From the NCBI RefSeq assembly GCF_003058085.1, contig NZ_QBUD01000013.1:1-64000 (forward strand): a stretch of DNA of 64,000 bases, in the 5' to 3' direction. Every line of letters begins with the position of its first letter. Within the stretch, counting starts at the first letter, position 1. Of the stretch, positions 41,117 through 49,442 are shown piece after piece. Under the pieces are notes generated by a model. It made no database searches, was not told where the DNA came from, and was given only the letters and a program-made list of their open reading frames with translations. The position numbers were made by a program, and so were the translations under genes. This DNA comes from Yoonia sediminilitoris. Its GTDB lineage: Bacteria > Pseudomonadota > Alphaproteobacteria > Rhodobacterales > Rhodobacteraceae.

Positions 41117-42628
41117 TTAAGCGGCCTGATTGTCGCCGAGGCCCGAAATGGCCTGAATCAGGCTGTCTTCCGTGACCTCTTCGGATGTGAACGTGCGCAT
41201 GACCTTGCCCGAATACATGGCCACGATCCGGTCAGAGACATGCAGCACCTCGGGCATTTCAGAGCTGATGACCATCACGGCATAGCCTTGGGCCGCAAGT
41301 TCGCGCAGCAACTTATGGATCTCGGACTTGCTGCCGACATCAATGCCCCGCGTAGGTTCGTCGACGATCAGCACGCTGGGATGCATCGAAAGCCATTTGC
41401 CAATGACGATTTTCTGCTGGTTGCCGCCTGACAGGTTGCCGACCTTTTGCTTCCAGCCCGGCGTGCGGATATCCAGCCGGTCGCGGTATTGGTCAAAGAT
41501 TGCGATCTCGGCCCCTTCGGCCACGAATGGCCCGGTTTTCAGGTCCTCGACCTGCGGCAGGGTCATGTTGTCACGGCAATTCATACCCAAAACCAAACCT
41601 TGGCCCTTGCGGTCCTCGGGCACAAGCGAGATGCCACGCGCAATGGCGTCAGCGGGGGAGTGGATTCGTACCTCTTCCCCGTCAAGCAGGATCTGTCCGG
41701 CGGACGGGTCGCGCAGGCCAAACAGCGTTTCGGCAATCTCGGTCCGACCGGCACCGACCAGCCCGTAAAAACCGACGACCTCGCCGCGGCGCACTTCGAA
41801 ATTGACATCCTGATACAGCTTGCCGCAACTTAACCCGCGCACCTGAAGGGCGATATCACCAATCTCGTGGTGCGATGCATTACGGCTGAGGTCCAGCTTG
41901 CGTCCGATCATCATCTGGGTGACGGATTCCTCGTCCGTGTCTGCGGTGACAACCGTGCCTTGATACTGTCCGTCGCGCAAAATCGAAATGCGATCGGTAA
42001 TCTTGAAAATCTCTTCCATCCGGTGCGAGATATAGATGATGCCCACGCCGTCGGCCTGCAGATCAGCGATCACATCGAACAGCACGACCTTTTCCGCGTC
42101 CGTCAGCGATGCCGTCGGTTCGTCAAAGATTACGGCCTTGGCATCCACGGTCAGAGCGCGGGCGATCTCAACCATTTGCTGATTGGCAATAGACAGATCG
42201 CCGACACGGGTCCTTGCGTCAAAGCCCACGTTCAGCTTTTTCAAAATCGCGTTGGTCTGGTCGGCCAGCTTGGCCCAATCGACGCGGCCAAGGCTCTTGC
42301 GGGGGAGTTCCCCGAGATAGATATTTTCAGCGACCGACAGTTCTTCGGCCAGGCTGAGCTCCTGATGAATAAAGACGATCCCCTTGGCCTTGGCCTCTAG
42401 CGGGCCGGCCATCGTCACCTTGTCGTCGCCAACAAATATATCGCCGCCATCGGGTTGGTGAATACCGCCCAAGACCTTCATCAGGGTGGATTTGCCTGCG
42501 CCATTCTCACCCATCAGGGCGTGTACTTCGCCAGGCATGACCGCGAATGACACACCATCAAGGGCGCGCACGCCGGGGAATGTCTTGACGATATCTTCCA
42601 GATGCAGGACAGGTTTTGCGTCGGTCAT
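41117..42628 (-). CDS. CUT2 sugar ABC transporter ATP-binding protein
   Basis: A 503-residue tandem ATPase of the RbsA/XylG type. The N-terminal half has Walker A GENGAGKSTLMKVLGG and Walker B AVIFDEPTASLTD. The C-terminal half has the degenerate GLVGAGRTEIAETLFG, LSGGNQQKIVIGKWL and VLIVDEPTRGIDVG. It energises monosaccharide uptake with the two permeases upstream. Its start overlaps the permease stop by 4 nt. Confidence 0.92.
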   Translation of the reverse strand: MTDAKPVLHLEDIVKTFPGVRALDGVSFAVMPGEVHALMGENGAGKSTLMKVLGGIHQPDGGDIFVGDDKVTMAGPLEAKAKGIVFIHQELSLAEELSVAENIYLGELPRKSLGRVDWAKLADQTNAILKKLNVGFDARTRVGDLSIANQQMVEIARALTVDAKAVIFDEPTASLTDAEKVVLFDVIADLQADGVGIIYISHRMEEIFKITDRISILRDGQYQGTVVTADTDEESVTQMMIGRKLDLSRNASHHEIGDIALQVRGLSCGKLYQDVNFEVRRGEVVGFYGLVGAGRTEIAETLFGLRDPSAGQILLDGEEVRIHSPADAIARGISLVPEDRKGQGLVLGMNCRDNMTLPQVEDLKTGPFVAEGAEIAIFDQYRDRLDIRTPGWKQKVGNLSGGNQQKIVIGKWLSMHPSVLIVDEPTRGIDVGSKSEIHKLLRELAAQGYAVMVISSEMPEVLHVSDRIVAMYSGKVMRTFTSEEVTEDSLIQAISGLGDNQAA

Positions 42629-43626
42629 ACCTTCAACTCCTCTTTGCCCTTGATGTTCAACTGGCGGTCAAGGAACAGCACAGCGATCAGGATCAGCCCG
42701 ATCACAAGGTTCACGGTTGATGTGTCCGCACCGATATGGCCCAGCCCCTTGCGCAATAGCTGGATCGCGATGACCCCGCCAAAGGTGCCGATGACCGACC
42801 CCGCTCCGCCTGTGATCTTGGTGCCGCCAAGGACAACGGCCGTGATCACCCACAGTTCGTAAAGCTGTCCGTCATTAGGGTTGACCGACCCGGATTCGGA
42901 ATAGAACACCACCGCCGAAAGCGCCGCCAGAAATCCGATGATCGCAAAGTTGATCATCATGTGTGGCCCCACGCGGATACCCGCGTTGACTGCCGCCTCG
43001 CGGTTGTCACCGATGGCATAGGCGTTGCGCCCATGGACGGTCTTGGTCATCAAGAACCAGATCACAAGTGTCACGATCAACAAGAACCATGATGCTGTGG
43101 CAAGTCCAAGAAACTCGGCCTCGGCAAAGTCGACAAGGGTCCAGTTCAGGTGGCTGGTGGGGTTTTCGCCGTTGAACATAAATACGATGCCCCGAAACCC
43201 CAACATCGAACCAAGTGTCACGATGAAAGCATCCACGCCCGTTTTCCAGACAATCAGCCCGTTCAGCGCGCCCAGCAGGGTTCCTACCAACAGCGCCAGC
43301 AACCACGCCACAGGGATGACCCAATCGCCCAGCCCCGCAAAGATCGGCCATGTCATGCTGTCCAGCAAAACAATTGCCGCGATGGCAAAGGTTGCGCCAA
43401 CGGACAGGTCGATATTGCCGTTGACCATGATGATCGTCATTCCCATCGCGATAATCCCGATGGGGGCCGACTGCTTGAGCAGCAGCAGCATGTTCTCAAA
43501 GTCCATAAAGGCCTTGTCGGACAGCGAAAAATATTCGCCCGCGACGCTGAAAAAGATCAGCTCAAGCACGATAAAGCCCCAGATTGCGCCGCTTTTCAGT
43601 GCTTTGGACAATGTTCCCGGTTGCAT
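42625..43626 (-). CDS. CUT2 sugar ABC transporter permease 1
   Basis: The 333-residue, RbsC-like inner-membrane protein has about nine hydrophobic segments. Conserved text includes GMTIIMVNGNIDLSVGATFA and AVVLGGTKITGGAGSVIGTF. ATG 43626 (MQPGTLSKALKSG) has GGGAGGGAA upstream; a longer in-frame start reads into the preceding gap. It pairs with the next permease to form the channel and overlaps the ATPase gene. Confidence 0.9.
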   Translation of the reverse strand: MQPGTLSKALKSGAIWGFIVLELIFFSVAGEYFSLSDKAFMDFENMLLLLKQSAPIGIIAMGMTIIMVNGNIDLSVGATFAIAAIVLLDSMTWPIFAGLGDWVIPVAWLLALLVGTLLGALNGLIVWKTGVDAFIVTLGSMLGFRGIVFMFNGENPTSHLNWTLVDFAEAEFLGLATASWFLLIVTLVIWFLMTKTVHGRNAYAIGDNREAAVNAGIRVGPHMMINFAIIGFLAALSAVVFYSESGSVNPNDGQLYELWVITAVVLGGTKITGGAGSVIGTFGGVIAIQLLRKGLGHIGADTSTVNLVIGLILIAVLFLDRQLNIKGKEELKV

Positions 43627-43639
43627 GGTTTTCCCTCCC

Positions 43640-44614
43640 CTATGCGATCGTCGACCAAAGCTTGCCGCGCTTGGCTGCGATATCAAGCCAGACTGCAAGA
43701 ATGATAATGACCCACGTCACAACGAACTGGACATAGAATTGCAGGCCCACAAGCAACAGACCGTTCTGGATAAACCCAAGGATCAGCACGCCGATAACAG
43801 TCTTGAATATCGTGCCTGACCCGCCCAGCAGGGACGCGCCCCCAAGTATGACGGCAGCAAGCACCTCAAGCTCAAGCCCTTGGCCGACGGTGTTTTGTGA
43901 CCCAAGCGACCGGCTGGCCTGTATCAGGCCCGCGGTGGCGACACATCCTGCTGAAATCAGATAGCAGGTGAACACCGTGCGCGCGCGCCGGATACCCGAA
44001 AAGGTGGCGGCGGTGCCATTGCCACCCACGGCATAGACCTTGCGGCCAAACGGTGTCTTGGCGAGGAGTAGGCCCAATATTGCGGCAACAGCGATGAAAA
44101 TCAGGATAGGCACCGGAATACCAAGCGCCGACCCCTGTCCGAAGATACTGAACCATGTGCCTTCCTTGTCGGCGATATCCATGTTTTGACCGCCCGAATA
44201 GGTCAGGGTCAGCCCGTGGATTGCCGAAAGCATCCCCAGCGTAACAATCAGCGAATTCAGCCGCAGATAGCCCACCAGAAACCCGATAAAGGCCCCCAGA
44301 CACAGCGTCATGCCGAACATGGCGGGGATTGCCAGCATCGGACCGATCTTGTCATGCAGATCAAGCACCACGATGGTGGAAAATGACATCATTGATCCAA
44401 CCGACAGGTCCAGATTGCCGCTGATGACCACAAAGGTCACACCCAGCGCCATGACCCCCAGAATGGCGGAAGAACGCACCACGCTGAAAAGGTTATCGAC
44501 CGACAGGAACTTTGCGTTGGCAAGGGTAAAGGCGATCATGAAAACCGCAAAGGCAATCAGGATACCCTGCTTTGCCAAAATGCTTCCGATCTGCTGCTTA
44601 GTCATTGTTGCCAT
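43640..44614 (-). CDS. CUT2 sugar ABC transporter permease 2
   Basis: The 324-residue permease is paralogous to its neighbour: GVTFVVISGNLDLSVGSMMS and AAVILGGASLLGGSGTIFKT match the equivalent blocks there. It has eight to ten membrane helices. GGGAGGGG lies upstream of the ATG at 44614. Two different permease genes rather than one repeated subunit suggests a heterodimeric channel, as in rhamnose and autoinducer-2 transporters. Confidence 0.9.
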   Translation of the reverse strand: MATMTKQQIGSILAKQGILIAFAVFMIAFTLANAKFLSVDNLFSVVRSSAILGVMALGVTFVVISGNLDLSVGSMMSFSTIVVLDLHDKIGPMLAIPAMFGMTLCLGAFIGFLVGYLRLNSLIVTLGMLSAIHGLTLTYSGGQNMDIADKEGTWFSIFGQGSALGIPVPILIFIAVAAILGLLLAKTPFGRKVYAVGGNGTAATFSGIRRARTVFTCYLISAGCVATAGLIQASRSLGSQNTVGQGLELEVLAAVILGGASLLGGSGTIFKTVIGVLILGFIQNGLLLVGLQFYVQFVVTWVIIILAVWLDIAAKRGKLWSTIA

Positions 44615-44663
44615 GATCCCCTCCCTCAGGTCGCCGGCTTATGTTCGATGTTGATCCGAGTGG

Positions 44664-45461
44664 TCAGACCAATGTCATGCCTCCGTCGATCATAACGATC
44701 TGACCAGTCATGTAATCGCTGTCTTTTGACGCAAGAAACGTCGTCGTTCCCGTGATGTCAGCGGGTGTTGCCACCCGGCCCTTGAGGATTTCCGCTGAGA
44801 AGTCCTCCATCGCTTGTCCGGGGCGCTCAGCGGCGCCGATCTTCATCAGGTCCTGATCGACCTGTTCCCACATCTCGGTTGCGACAACGCCGGGCGCAAA
44901 TCCTGTCACGGTGATATCATGTTTCGCCAGATCGCGCGCGGCTGATTGTGTCAGCGACACAACGGCGAATTTCGATGCGCAATAGGGGGCGACATTGTCA
45001 AACCCCTGTCTGCTCGCGACTGAGGCCGTGTTGACGATCTTGCCGCCACTGCCCTGCGCGATCATCTGGCGTGCGGCTTCCTGCATGCCGATCATGCAGC
45101 CAAGCCCGTTGACGCCCATGATGAAATTCCAGTTGCTTTCGGTCACATCCATGAAATTCATCGGTTTATTCACACCGGCATTGTTGAACTTTACGTCCAG
45201 ACGGCCAAAGGTTTCGACCGTGTGCGCGATCATGGCGCGCACCTGTTCGCGGTCGGTGACATCGACCTGCGCCGAAGTCACAGCGCCGGATTGCCCATTG
45301 AGACGACTGCGGTTCGCTTCGACCACTTCAGCCACCTTTTGCCCGTTGATATCGGCAAAGCAGACCATGGCGCCTTCGTCCAGCAGCGCCTCGCCAATGG
45401 CCCTGCCAATCCCCTGGGCGGCACCTGTGACAATACAGACCCTATCAGAAACACGTCCCAT
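44664..45461 (-). CDS. Short-chain dehydrogenase (sorbitol/polyol DH-like), paralogue A
   Basis: The 265-residue classical SDR has the NAD(P) motif TGAAQGIGRAIG, NNAG, a catalytic Ser in TASVASRQ, and YCASK (YxxxK). Asp in FADIN after the second strand suggests NAD rather than NADP. It is clearly paralogous to the divergent SDR at 48572-49381; both share NAG.NKP..FMD and a .WEQ.D.DL..IG segment. It is encoded between the binding-protein and permease genes, so it probably oxidises the imported sugar or a derivative. Confidence 0.88.
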   Translation of the reverse strand: MGRVSDRVCIVTGAAQGIGRAIGEALLDEGAMVCFADINGQKVAEVVEANRSRLNGQSGAVTSAQVDVTDREQVRAMIAHTVETFGRLDVKFNNAGVNKPMNFMDVTESNWNFIMGVNGLGCMIGMQEAARQMIAQGSGGKIVNTASVASRQGFDNVAPYCASKFAVVSLTQSAARDLAKHDITVTGFAPGVVATEMWEQVDQDLMKIGAAERPGQAMEDFSAEILKGRVATPADITGTTTFLASKDSDYMTGQIVMIDGGMTLV

Positions 45462-45494
45462 GTCGGTTCTCCCTTGAATCTTGCGTCTGTGGGA

Positions 45495-45530
45495 AGAAAA
45501 AATGCGGGGCCGGCAGAACCGGACCCCGCA
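45495..45530 (-). terminator. Intrinsic terminator/attenuator after the sugar-binding protein gene
   Basis: On the minus strand TGCGGGG.CCGG pairs with CCGG.CCCCGCA around TTCTG and is followed by TTTTTTCTT. It lies 12 nt after the binding-protein stop and before the downstream SDR and permease genes. Partial termination here would explain the usual excess of binding protein over membrane components. Confidence 0.78.
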
Positions 45531-45541
45531 CAGGGAGGTCT

Positions 45542-46501
45542 TTAAAAGACCGGCTTCGTGAAGTCGCCCATGTTATCCTGGGTGATCTTTGGTGTGTCGA
45601 AGTAGTTCAGGAAAGGCAGCTCTTCGCCATTCAGGATGTCGATCGCCGTCTTCAGGGCGGCTTCGGCATCGTCAACCGGCGACTGGTAGATTGAACCCCA
45701 GTAATCGCCAGCCGCCATAGCTTCGTAGCCGACGGCAAAGTTCGTCGCGCCGACAAAGATGATGCCTTCGCGGCCTGCGGCCTTGGCTGCGTTCAGTGCA
45801 CCCACGCCCATGTTGTCATCACCGGCATAAACACCGTCAATGTCGTCATATTTGACAAGGAACGCTTCCATCACCTGTTGCGACTTTTCGCGGTTCCAGT
45901 CACCCGGCTGGGTATCAACGACGGTCACGTTCGGGCAGACTTCAGGCAGACGATCTTCGAAACCCTGCGCGCGCTCAATGGCGGTTGTGTAGCCTGGCTG
46001 ACCGGTGATGTGGACAACCTGCGCTTCGTTCTCGATGCCCATGTCCTTGAATTTGTCGCACATAATTTCCGCAGAACGCGCACCTTGTGTCACGTTGTCA
46101 GGACCAGAGAACGAGCTGACAAAATCAAAGCCCGCTTCTGCGATGTTGGAGTTGGTGACAACGACTGGAATGCCCGCCTGAGATGCTTTGCGCACGGCTG
46201 GAATAACGGCTTCGCCGTTGGTTGGCCAAATGATGATTGCGTCAACTTCCTGCTGGATCAGATCTTCCATCTGCGCGATCTGGCGGGCCACGTCGCCACC
46301 TGCGTCAAGCACAACAGTTTCGACGGCGTCGTTTGCTTCGGCGGCGGCGATAAAGGCCTTTTCATAAGTAGTCTGGTAGCTGTCGACACCCACGTTGTTC
46401 TGGGTGATGCCGATTTTCATCGGCCCGTGACCGTCGGCATAGGCAGTCGTTGTCAGCGCAAGTGCGGCGGTTGATGCTGCAAGAATATTGCGAAGTTTCA
46501 T
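45542..46501 (-). CDS. Sugar ABC transporter periplasmic binding protein (RbsB-type)
   Basis: A 319-residue class B (Peripla_BP_4) binding protein. The signal peptide is MKLRNILAASTAALALTTTA with cleavage near AYA-DG. The mature protein shows MKIGITQNNVGVDSYQTTYE, WPTNGEAVIPAVRKASQAGI and GVYAGDDNMGVGALNAAKA. ATG 46501 has GGGAGGAAA upstream; longer in-frame starts would run into the operator. First gene of the minus-strand transporter operon. The ligand is probably a monosaccharide; which one is not readable here. Confidence 0.92.
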   Translation of the reverse strand: MKLRNILAASTAALALTTTAYADGHGPMKIGITQNNVGVDSYQTTYEKAFIAAAEANDAVETVVLDAGGDVARQIAQMEDLIQQEVDAIIIWPTNGEAVIPAVRKASQAGIPVVVTNSNIAEAGFDFVSSFSGPDNVTQGARSAEIMCDKFKDMGIENEAQVVHITGQPGYTTAIERAQGFEDRLPEVCPNVTVVDTQPGDWNREKSQQVMEAFLVKYDDIDGVYAGDDNMGVGALNAAKAAGREGIIFVGATNFAVGYEAMAAGDYWGSIYQSPVDDAEAALKTAIDILNGEELPFLNYFDTPKITQDNMGDFTKPVF

Positions 46502-46630
46502 TTGGGTTTCCTCCCGGATAGTTGCGGTCTTGGTCATTCTCTCTGACGCCTCTTGAGGGCGCCAATATATCACTCGGCGGACCAAGCGATCATGTCTTAG
46601 CATGCCGATTTGCAGATATCTAAAATGCAT

Positions 46631-46678
46631 CAATAATATCCAATATGGATAAAAATTCATTCATATTGGATATTATTG
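46631..46678. promoter_or_regulatory. 17-bp perfect inverted repeat, candidate operator
   Basis: CAATAATATCCAATATG (46631-46647) is the exact reverse complement of 46662-46678, with a 14-bp A/T-rich spacer. It lies between the divergent transporter operon and the wHTH/binding-protein regulator gene. Centre-to-centre spacing is 31 bp, close to three helical turns, which suits two dimers or one large dimer on the same face. It is most simply the operator of the divergent regulator. The repeat is seen; its binder is inferred. Confidence 0.75.
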
Positions 46679-46724
46679 TGATAAACCTTCATGACCATTC
46701 TGGACAATTCTAGGAGAACGTTAC

Positions 46725-48557
46725 GTGAGAAAATCGTCGCTGTCCAAAATGGACAAATTAGAAAATACCCGCAACCGCCAGCGCGCAGCAAGGCACTCCA
46801 ACGACATGAATGCCATGACAGGTCATACTCAAAGCAGTTCGGTGACGCCACAGGCGCGCACCGATACGCTCGAGATTCTGTCTTTTCTGGAGGACTTCAG
46901 TGACGAGCTGGAAGACACTCTGGAAATCATTGCTCCGAACGCGCATCTGCGCATGGCGCTCCATCTGTTGCAGGGCCATTTCGACGCCAAGACCATCACA
47001 CCCACGTCATTGATCAGCGCCAGCCGCGTCCCCTATGCGACCGCTAACCGCCGCATGAAGGAAATGATCGACGACGGATTGATTGAACAGCGCCCGCGCA
47101 CCCAAACCGGCAAAAGTTTCTCGATGCACCCCAGCGACAAGCTTCTGGCACAATGGATGCAACTTTCAGGAAGGGTCCGCCGCCTTGCAGATGGCCTCTT
47201 TGGCGGACAGGCCAAAGCGTCGGAAACGCAAGACTATTACTATGGCGGCAGCTACACCGAAGCCCATTCTATCCCTCCGATGGGGGTGCGCCCCGACCCG
47301 TTGAAGGTGCCGGGTGGCATCCGTGTACTGGTGCACGGCGATCCGACCTTTATGGTGATGGACAATCTCAAACGGCAGTTTGAACAGGTCATCGGCACTG
47401 AAATCAGCCAGCGTGCCTTTTCCATCGACCGGCTGCGCGAAGAGGCTTTGCGCAACGCGGCCCGTGACACCAGCCGCTATGACATCATCGCGGTGGACCT
47501 GCCGTGGGTTGGCGAATTCGCTGTAAAAGATGTGCTGATGCCACTCGACAAGGTGATGGATCTGGCCCGGCTTGACCCGGCGGATTTTCACACCGCAGGC
47601 TGGAAAGCCGCCCATTGGGGTGGCCGCGCCTATGCGGTTCCCGCCCAGACAACGCCCGAACTGCTGTTCTATCGTAGGGATTTGTTCGCGAAAGCCGGGC
47701 TGGAGGCACCGGCCACAACTGACGCATTACTTGACGCGGCCCGCACCCTGCACGAACCGCGCCGGGGCCGCCATGGTATCGCCTGGAACGCGGCGCGCGG
47801 CACCGCACTTGGACATACGGCCTTGATGACCATGGCCGATTTCGGTCAGCCCGTTCTGAACCTGCCCGAAATGGCGGGCGGGTTTGACACCGACCAGCTG
47901 GTCGATGGCAGGTATCGTGCGACCATCGACACCGAAGCAGGCCTGCGCGCGGCGGAATTCCTGCTCGAACTTCTAAAATTCTCGCCCCCCGATATCCTGT
48001 CGATGTCGTGGTATGAAAGGGTGCGCCCCTATGCGGCGGGCTCCGTCGCGATGGCCTATGGCTATACTTTGCTGGCCCCCTATTTCGAACTGGACGAAGC
48101 TTCGCCCGCCTTTGGCCAGACTGGATATCTGCCGCACCCTGCGGGCCCCGGTGCTACGCCGATCGCCCCGGTTGGCGGGTATGTCATGGGCATCCCGGCC
48201 AACCTGCCCGCGGACCGCATCCCGGCAGCAGTCGAGGCATTGATGGTCTTTACTTCGCCCGAGGCGCAGAAACTCTACGTGCAAAACGGTAGCCGAACCA
48301 ATGCCCGCTATTCCGTTGGCGCGGACCCGGATGTGCGCCGGGCATCACCGATTTTCGAAGCTGTCGATGGCATGTCATGGCGTGACGAACTGCAATTCTG
48401 GCCGCGCCCACCGGTGCCTGAAATCGGCGGCATCATCCAGATTTGCGGCGAAGAATTCCACGACATGCTGCGCGGAATCAAGACCCCGCGCGAAGCTTTG
48501 CGCGAGGCCCAGAACCGGGCCGATGCACTGATACGACCAAACGTGACACCGTCATAA
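46725..48557 (+). CDS. Winged-HTH fused to a family-1 extracellular solute-binding protein domain (putative sugar-sensing regulator)
   Basis: The 610-residue protein has no signal peptide. Residues about 72-140 look like a MarR-type winged helix-turn-helix, with turn and recognition helix in LISASRVPYATANRRMKEM and a wing near GLIEQRPRTQTGKSF. Residues about 199-600 form a full family-1 (MalE-like) solute-binding fold: PGGIRVLVHGDPTFMVMDNL, then YDIIAVDLPWVGEF, YAVPAQTTPELLFYRRDLF and PVGGYVMGIPANLPADRIPA. It is therefore probably a cytosolic one-component regulator using a transport-type sensor. The GTG at 46725 has AGGAG eight bases upstream. Divergent from the RbsB-type transporter, and first gene of a catabolic operon. 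Confidence 0.8.
   Translation: MRKSSLSKMDKLENTRNRQRAARHSNDMNAMTGHTQSSSVTPQARTDTLEILSFLEDFSDELEDTLEIIAPNAHLRMALHLLQGHFDAKTITPTSLISASRVPYATANRRMKEMIDDGLIEQRPRTQTGKSFSMHPSDKLLAQWMQLSGRVRRLADGLFGGQAKASETQDYYYGGSYTEAHSIPPMGVRPDPLKVPGGIRVLVHGDPTFMVMDNLKRQFEQVIGTEISQRAFSIDRLREEALRNAARDTSRYDIIAVDLPWVGEFAVKDVLMPLDKVMDLARLDPADFHTAGWKAAHWGGRAYAVPAQTTPELLFYRRDLFAKAGLEAPATTDALLDAARTLHEPRRGRHGIAWNAARGTALGHTALMTMADFGQPVLNLPEMAGGFDTDQLVDGRYRATIDTEAGLRAAEFLLELLKFSPPDILSMSWYERVRPYAAGSVAMAYGYTLLAPYFELDEASPAFGQTGYLPHPAGPGATPIAPVGGYVMGIPANLPADRIPAAVEALMVFTSPEAQKLYVQNGSRTNARYSVGADPDVRRASPIFEAVDGMSWRDELQFWPRPPVPEIGGIIQICGEEFHDMLRGIKTPREALREAQNRADALIRPNVTPS
46741..46755. promoter_or_regulatory. TGTCCA-AAA-TGGACA palindrome at the regulator start
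   Basis: A perfect 6-bp inverted repeat with 3-bp spacer lies within codons 6-11 of the regulator gene. Another TGGACA half-site lies upstream at 46701-46706. It may be a secondary operator. It could also be chance within coding sequence. Confidence 0.3.
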
Positions 48558-48571
48558 GAGGAGGAGAGACC

Positions 48572-49381
48572 ATGGACCCCAATCGCCTAAAAGGTAAGAA
48601 CATTCTAATCACCGGAGCTGGCCGCGGCATGGGCGCGGCCAATGCCGAAACCTTTGCCGCGCAGGGCGCAAACGTCTGCCTTGGGGACCTAGATCTTGCC
48701 GAAGCGCAGAAGGTCGCCGACAGCATCAACGCCGCAGGCAACGGGCAGGCCATCGCCGTCAAGATGGATGTGACCAAGCGTGAAGACAACGCCGCCGCCG
48801 TTGCGGCGACCGTTGATGCCTTTGGCTCAATCAATGTGGGCCTGTTCAATGCCGGTCTGAACAAACCCCGTTTCTTCATGGATATTGATGAAGACAACTG
48901 GGATATGATCATGAACGTCAACACCAAGGCCATGTGGCTGGGGATGCAGGAAACCGCACGCCAGATGATCGCGCAAGGCCCAATGGAAGATCACCCCTAC
49001 AAGCTGATCAACGTGGGCAGCATCGCGTCACGCAAGCCGCTGGTTGATGTGACAGTCTATTGCACGTCGAAATACGGCTGTCTGGCCCTGACCCACTGCG
49101 GCGCTATCGGCCTTGCCGAACATAACATCACCGTCAACGGCTATGCCCCCGGTGTCGTCGTCACGCCCCTGTGGGAGCAGCTGGACAAGGACCTTGTCGA
49201 TATCGGTTTCAAGGAACGCGAAGGTCAGGCCTATGACGACATCGTGCGCGATGCGCTTCAGATCAAGCGCGTGTCCTACCCCAAGGATATCACCGGCACC
49301 GCGTCCTTCCTTGCCAGTGACGACAGCGACTACATGACCGGCCAGATGGTCCACATCGATGGCGGCTGGTGCATCCAGTAA
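48572..49381 (+). CDS. Short-chain dehydrogenase, paralogue B
   Basis: The 269-residue SDR has TGAGRGMGAANA, the modified NAG motif FNAGLNKP, a catalytic Ser in VGSIASRK and YCTSK. Asp-Leu-Asp after the second strand suggests NAD. It is a paralogue of the SDR at 44664-45461, with about the same length and shared local motifs. GGAGGAGAG precedes the ATG. First enzyme gene after the regulator, 14 nt downstream, so it is in the same operon. Confidence 0.88.
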   Translation: MDPNRLKGKNILITGAGRGMGAANAETFAAQGANVCLGDLDLAEAQKVADSINAAGNGQAIAVKMDVTKREDNAAAVAATVDAFGSINVGLFNAGLNKPRFFMDIDEDNWDMIMNVNTKAMWLGMQETARQMIAQGPMEDHPYKLINVGSIASRKPLVDVTVYCTSKYGCLALTHCGAIGLAEHNITVNGYAPGVVVTPLWEQLDKDLVDIGFKEREGQAYDDIVRDALQIKRVSYPKDITGTASFLASDDSDYMTGQMVHIDGGWCIQ

Positions 49382-49442
49382 CCGCGCAATCTTTTCGTAA
49401 TTCATCAACATGAACGGGGGCACCGCCCCCAAGGAGACAGTT

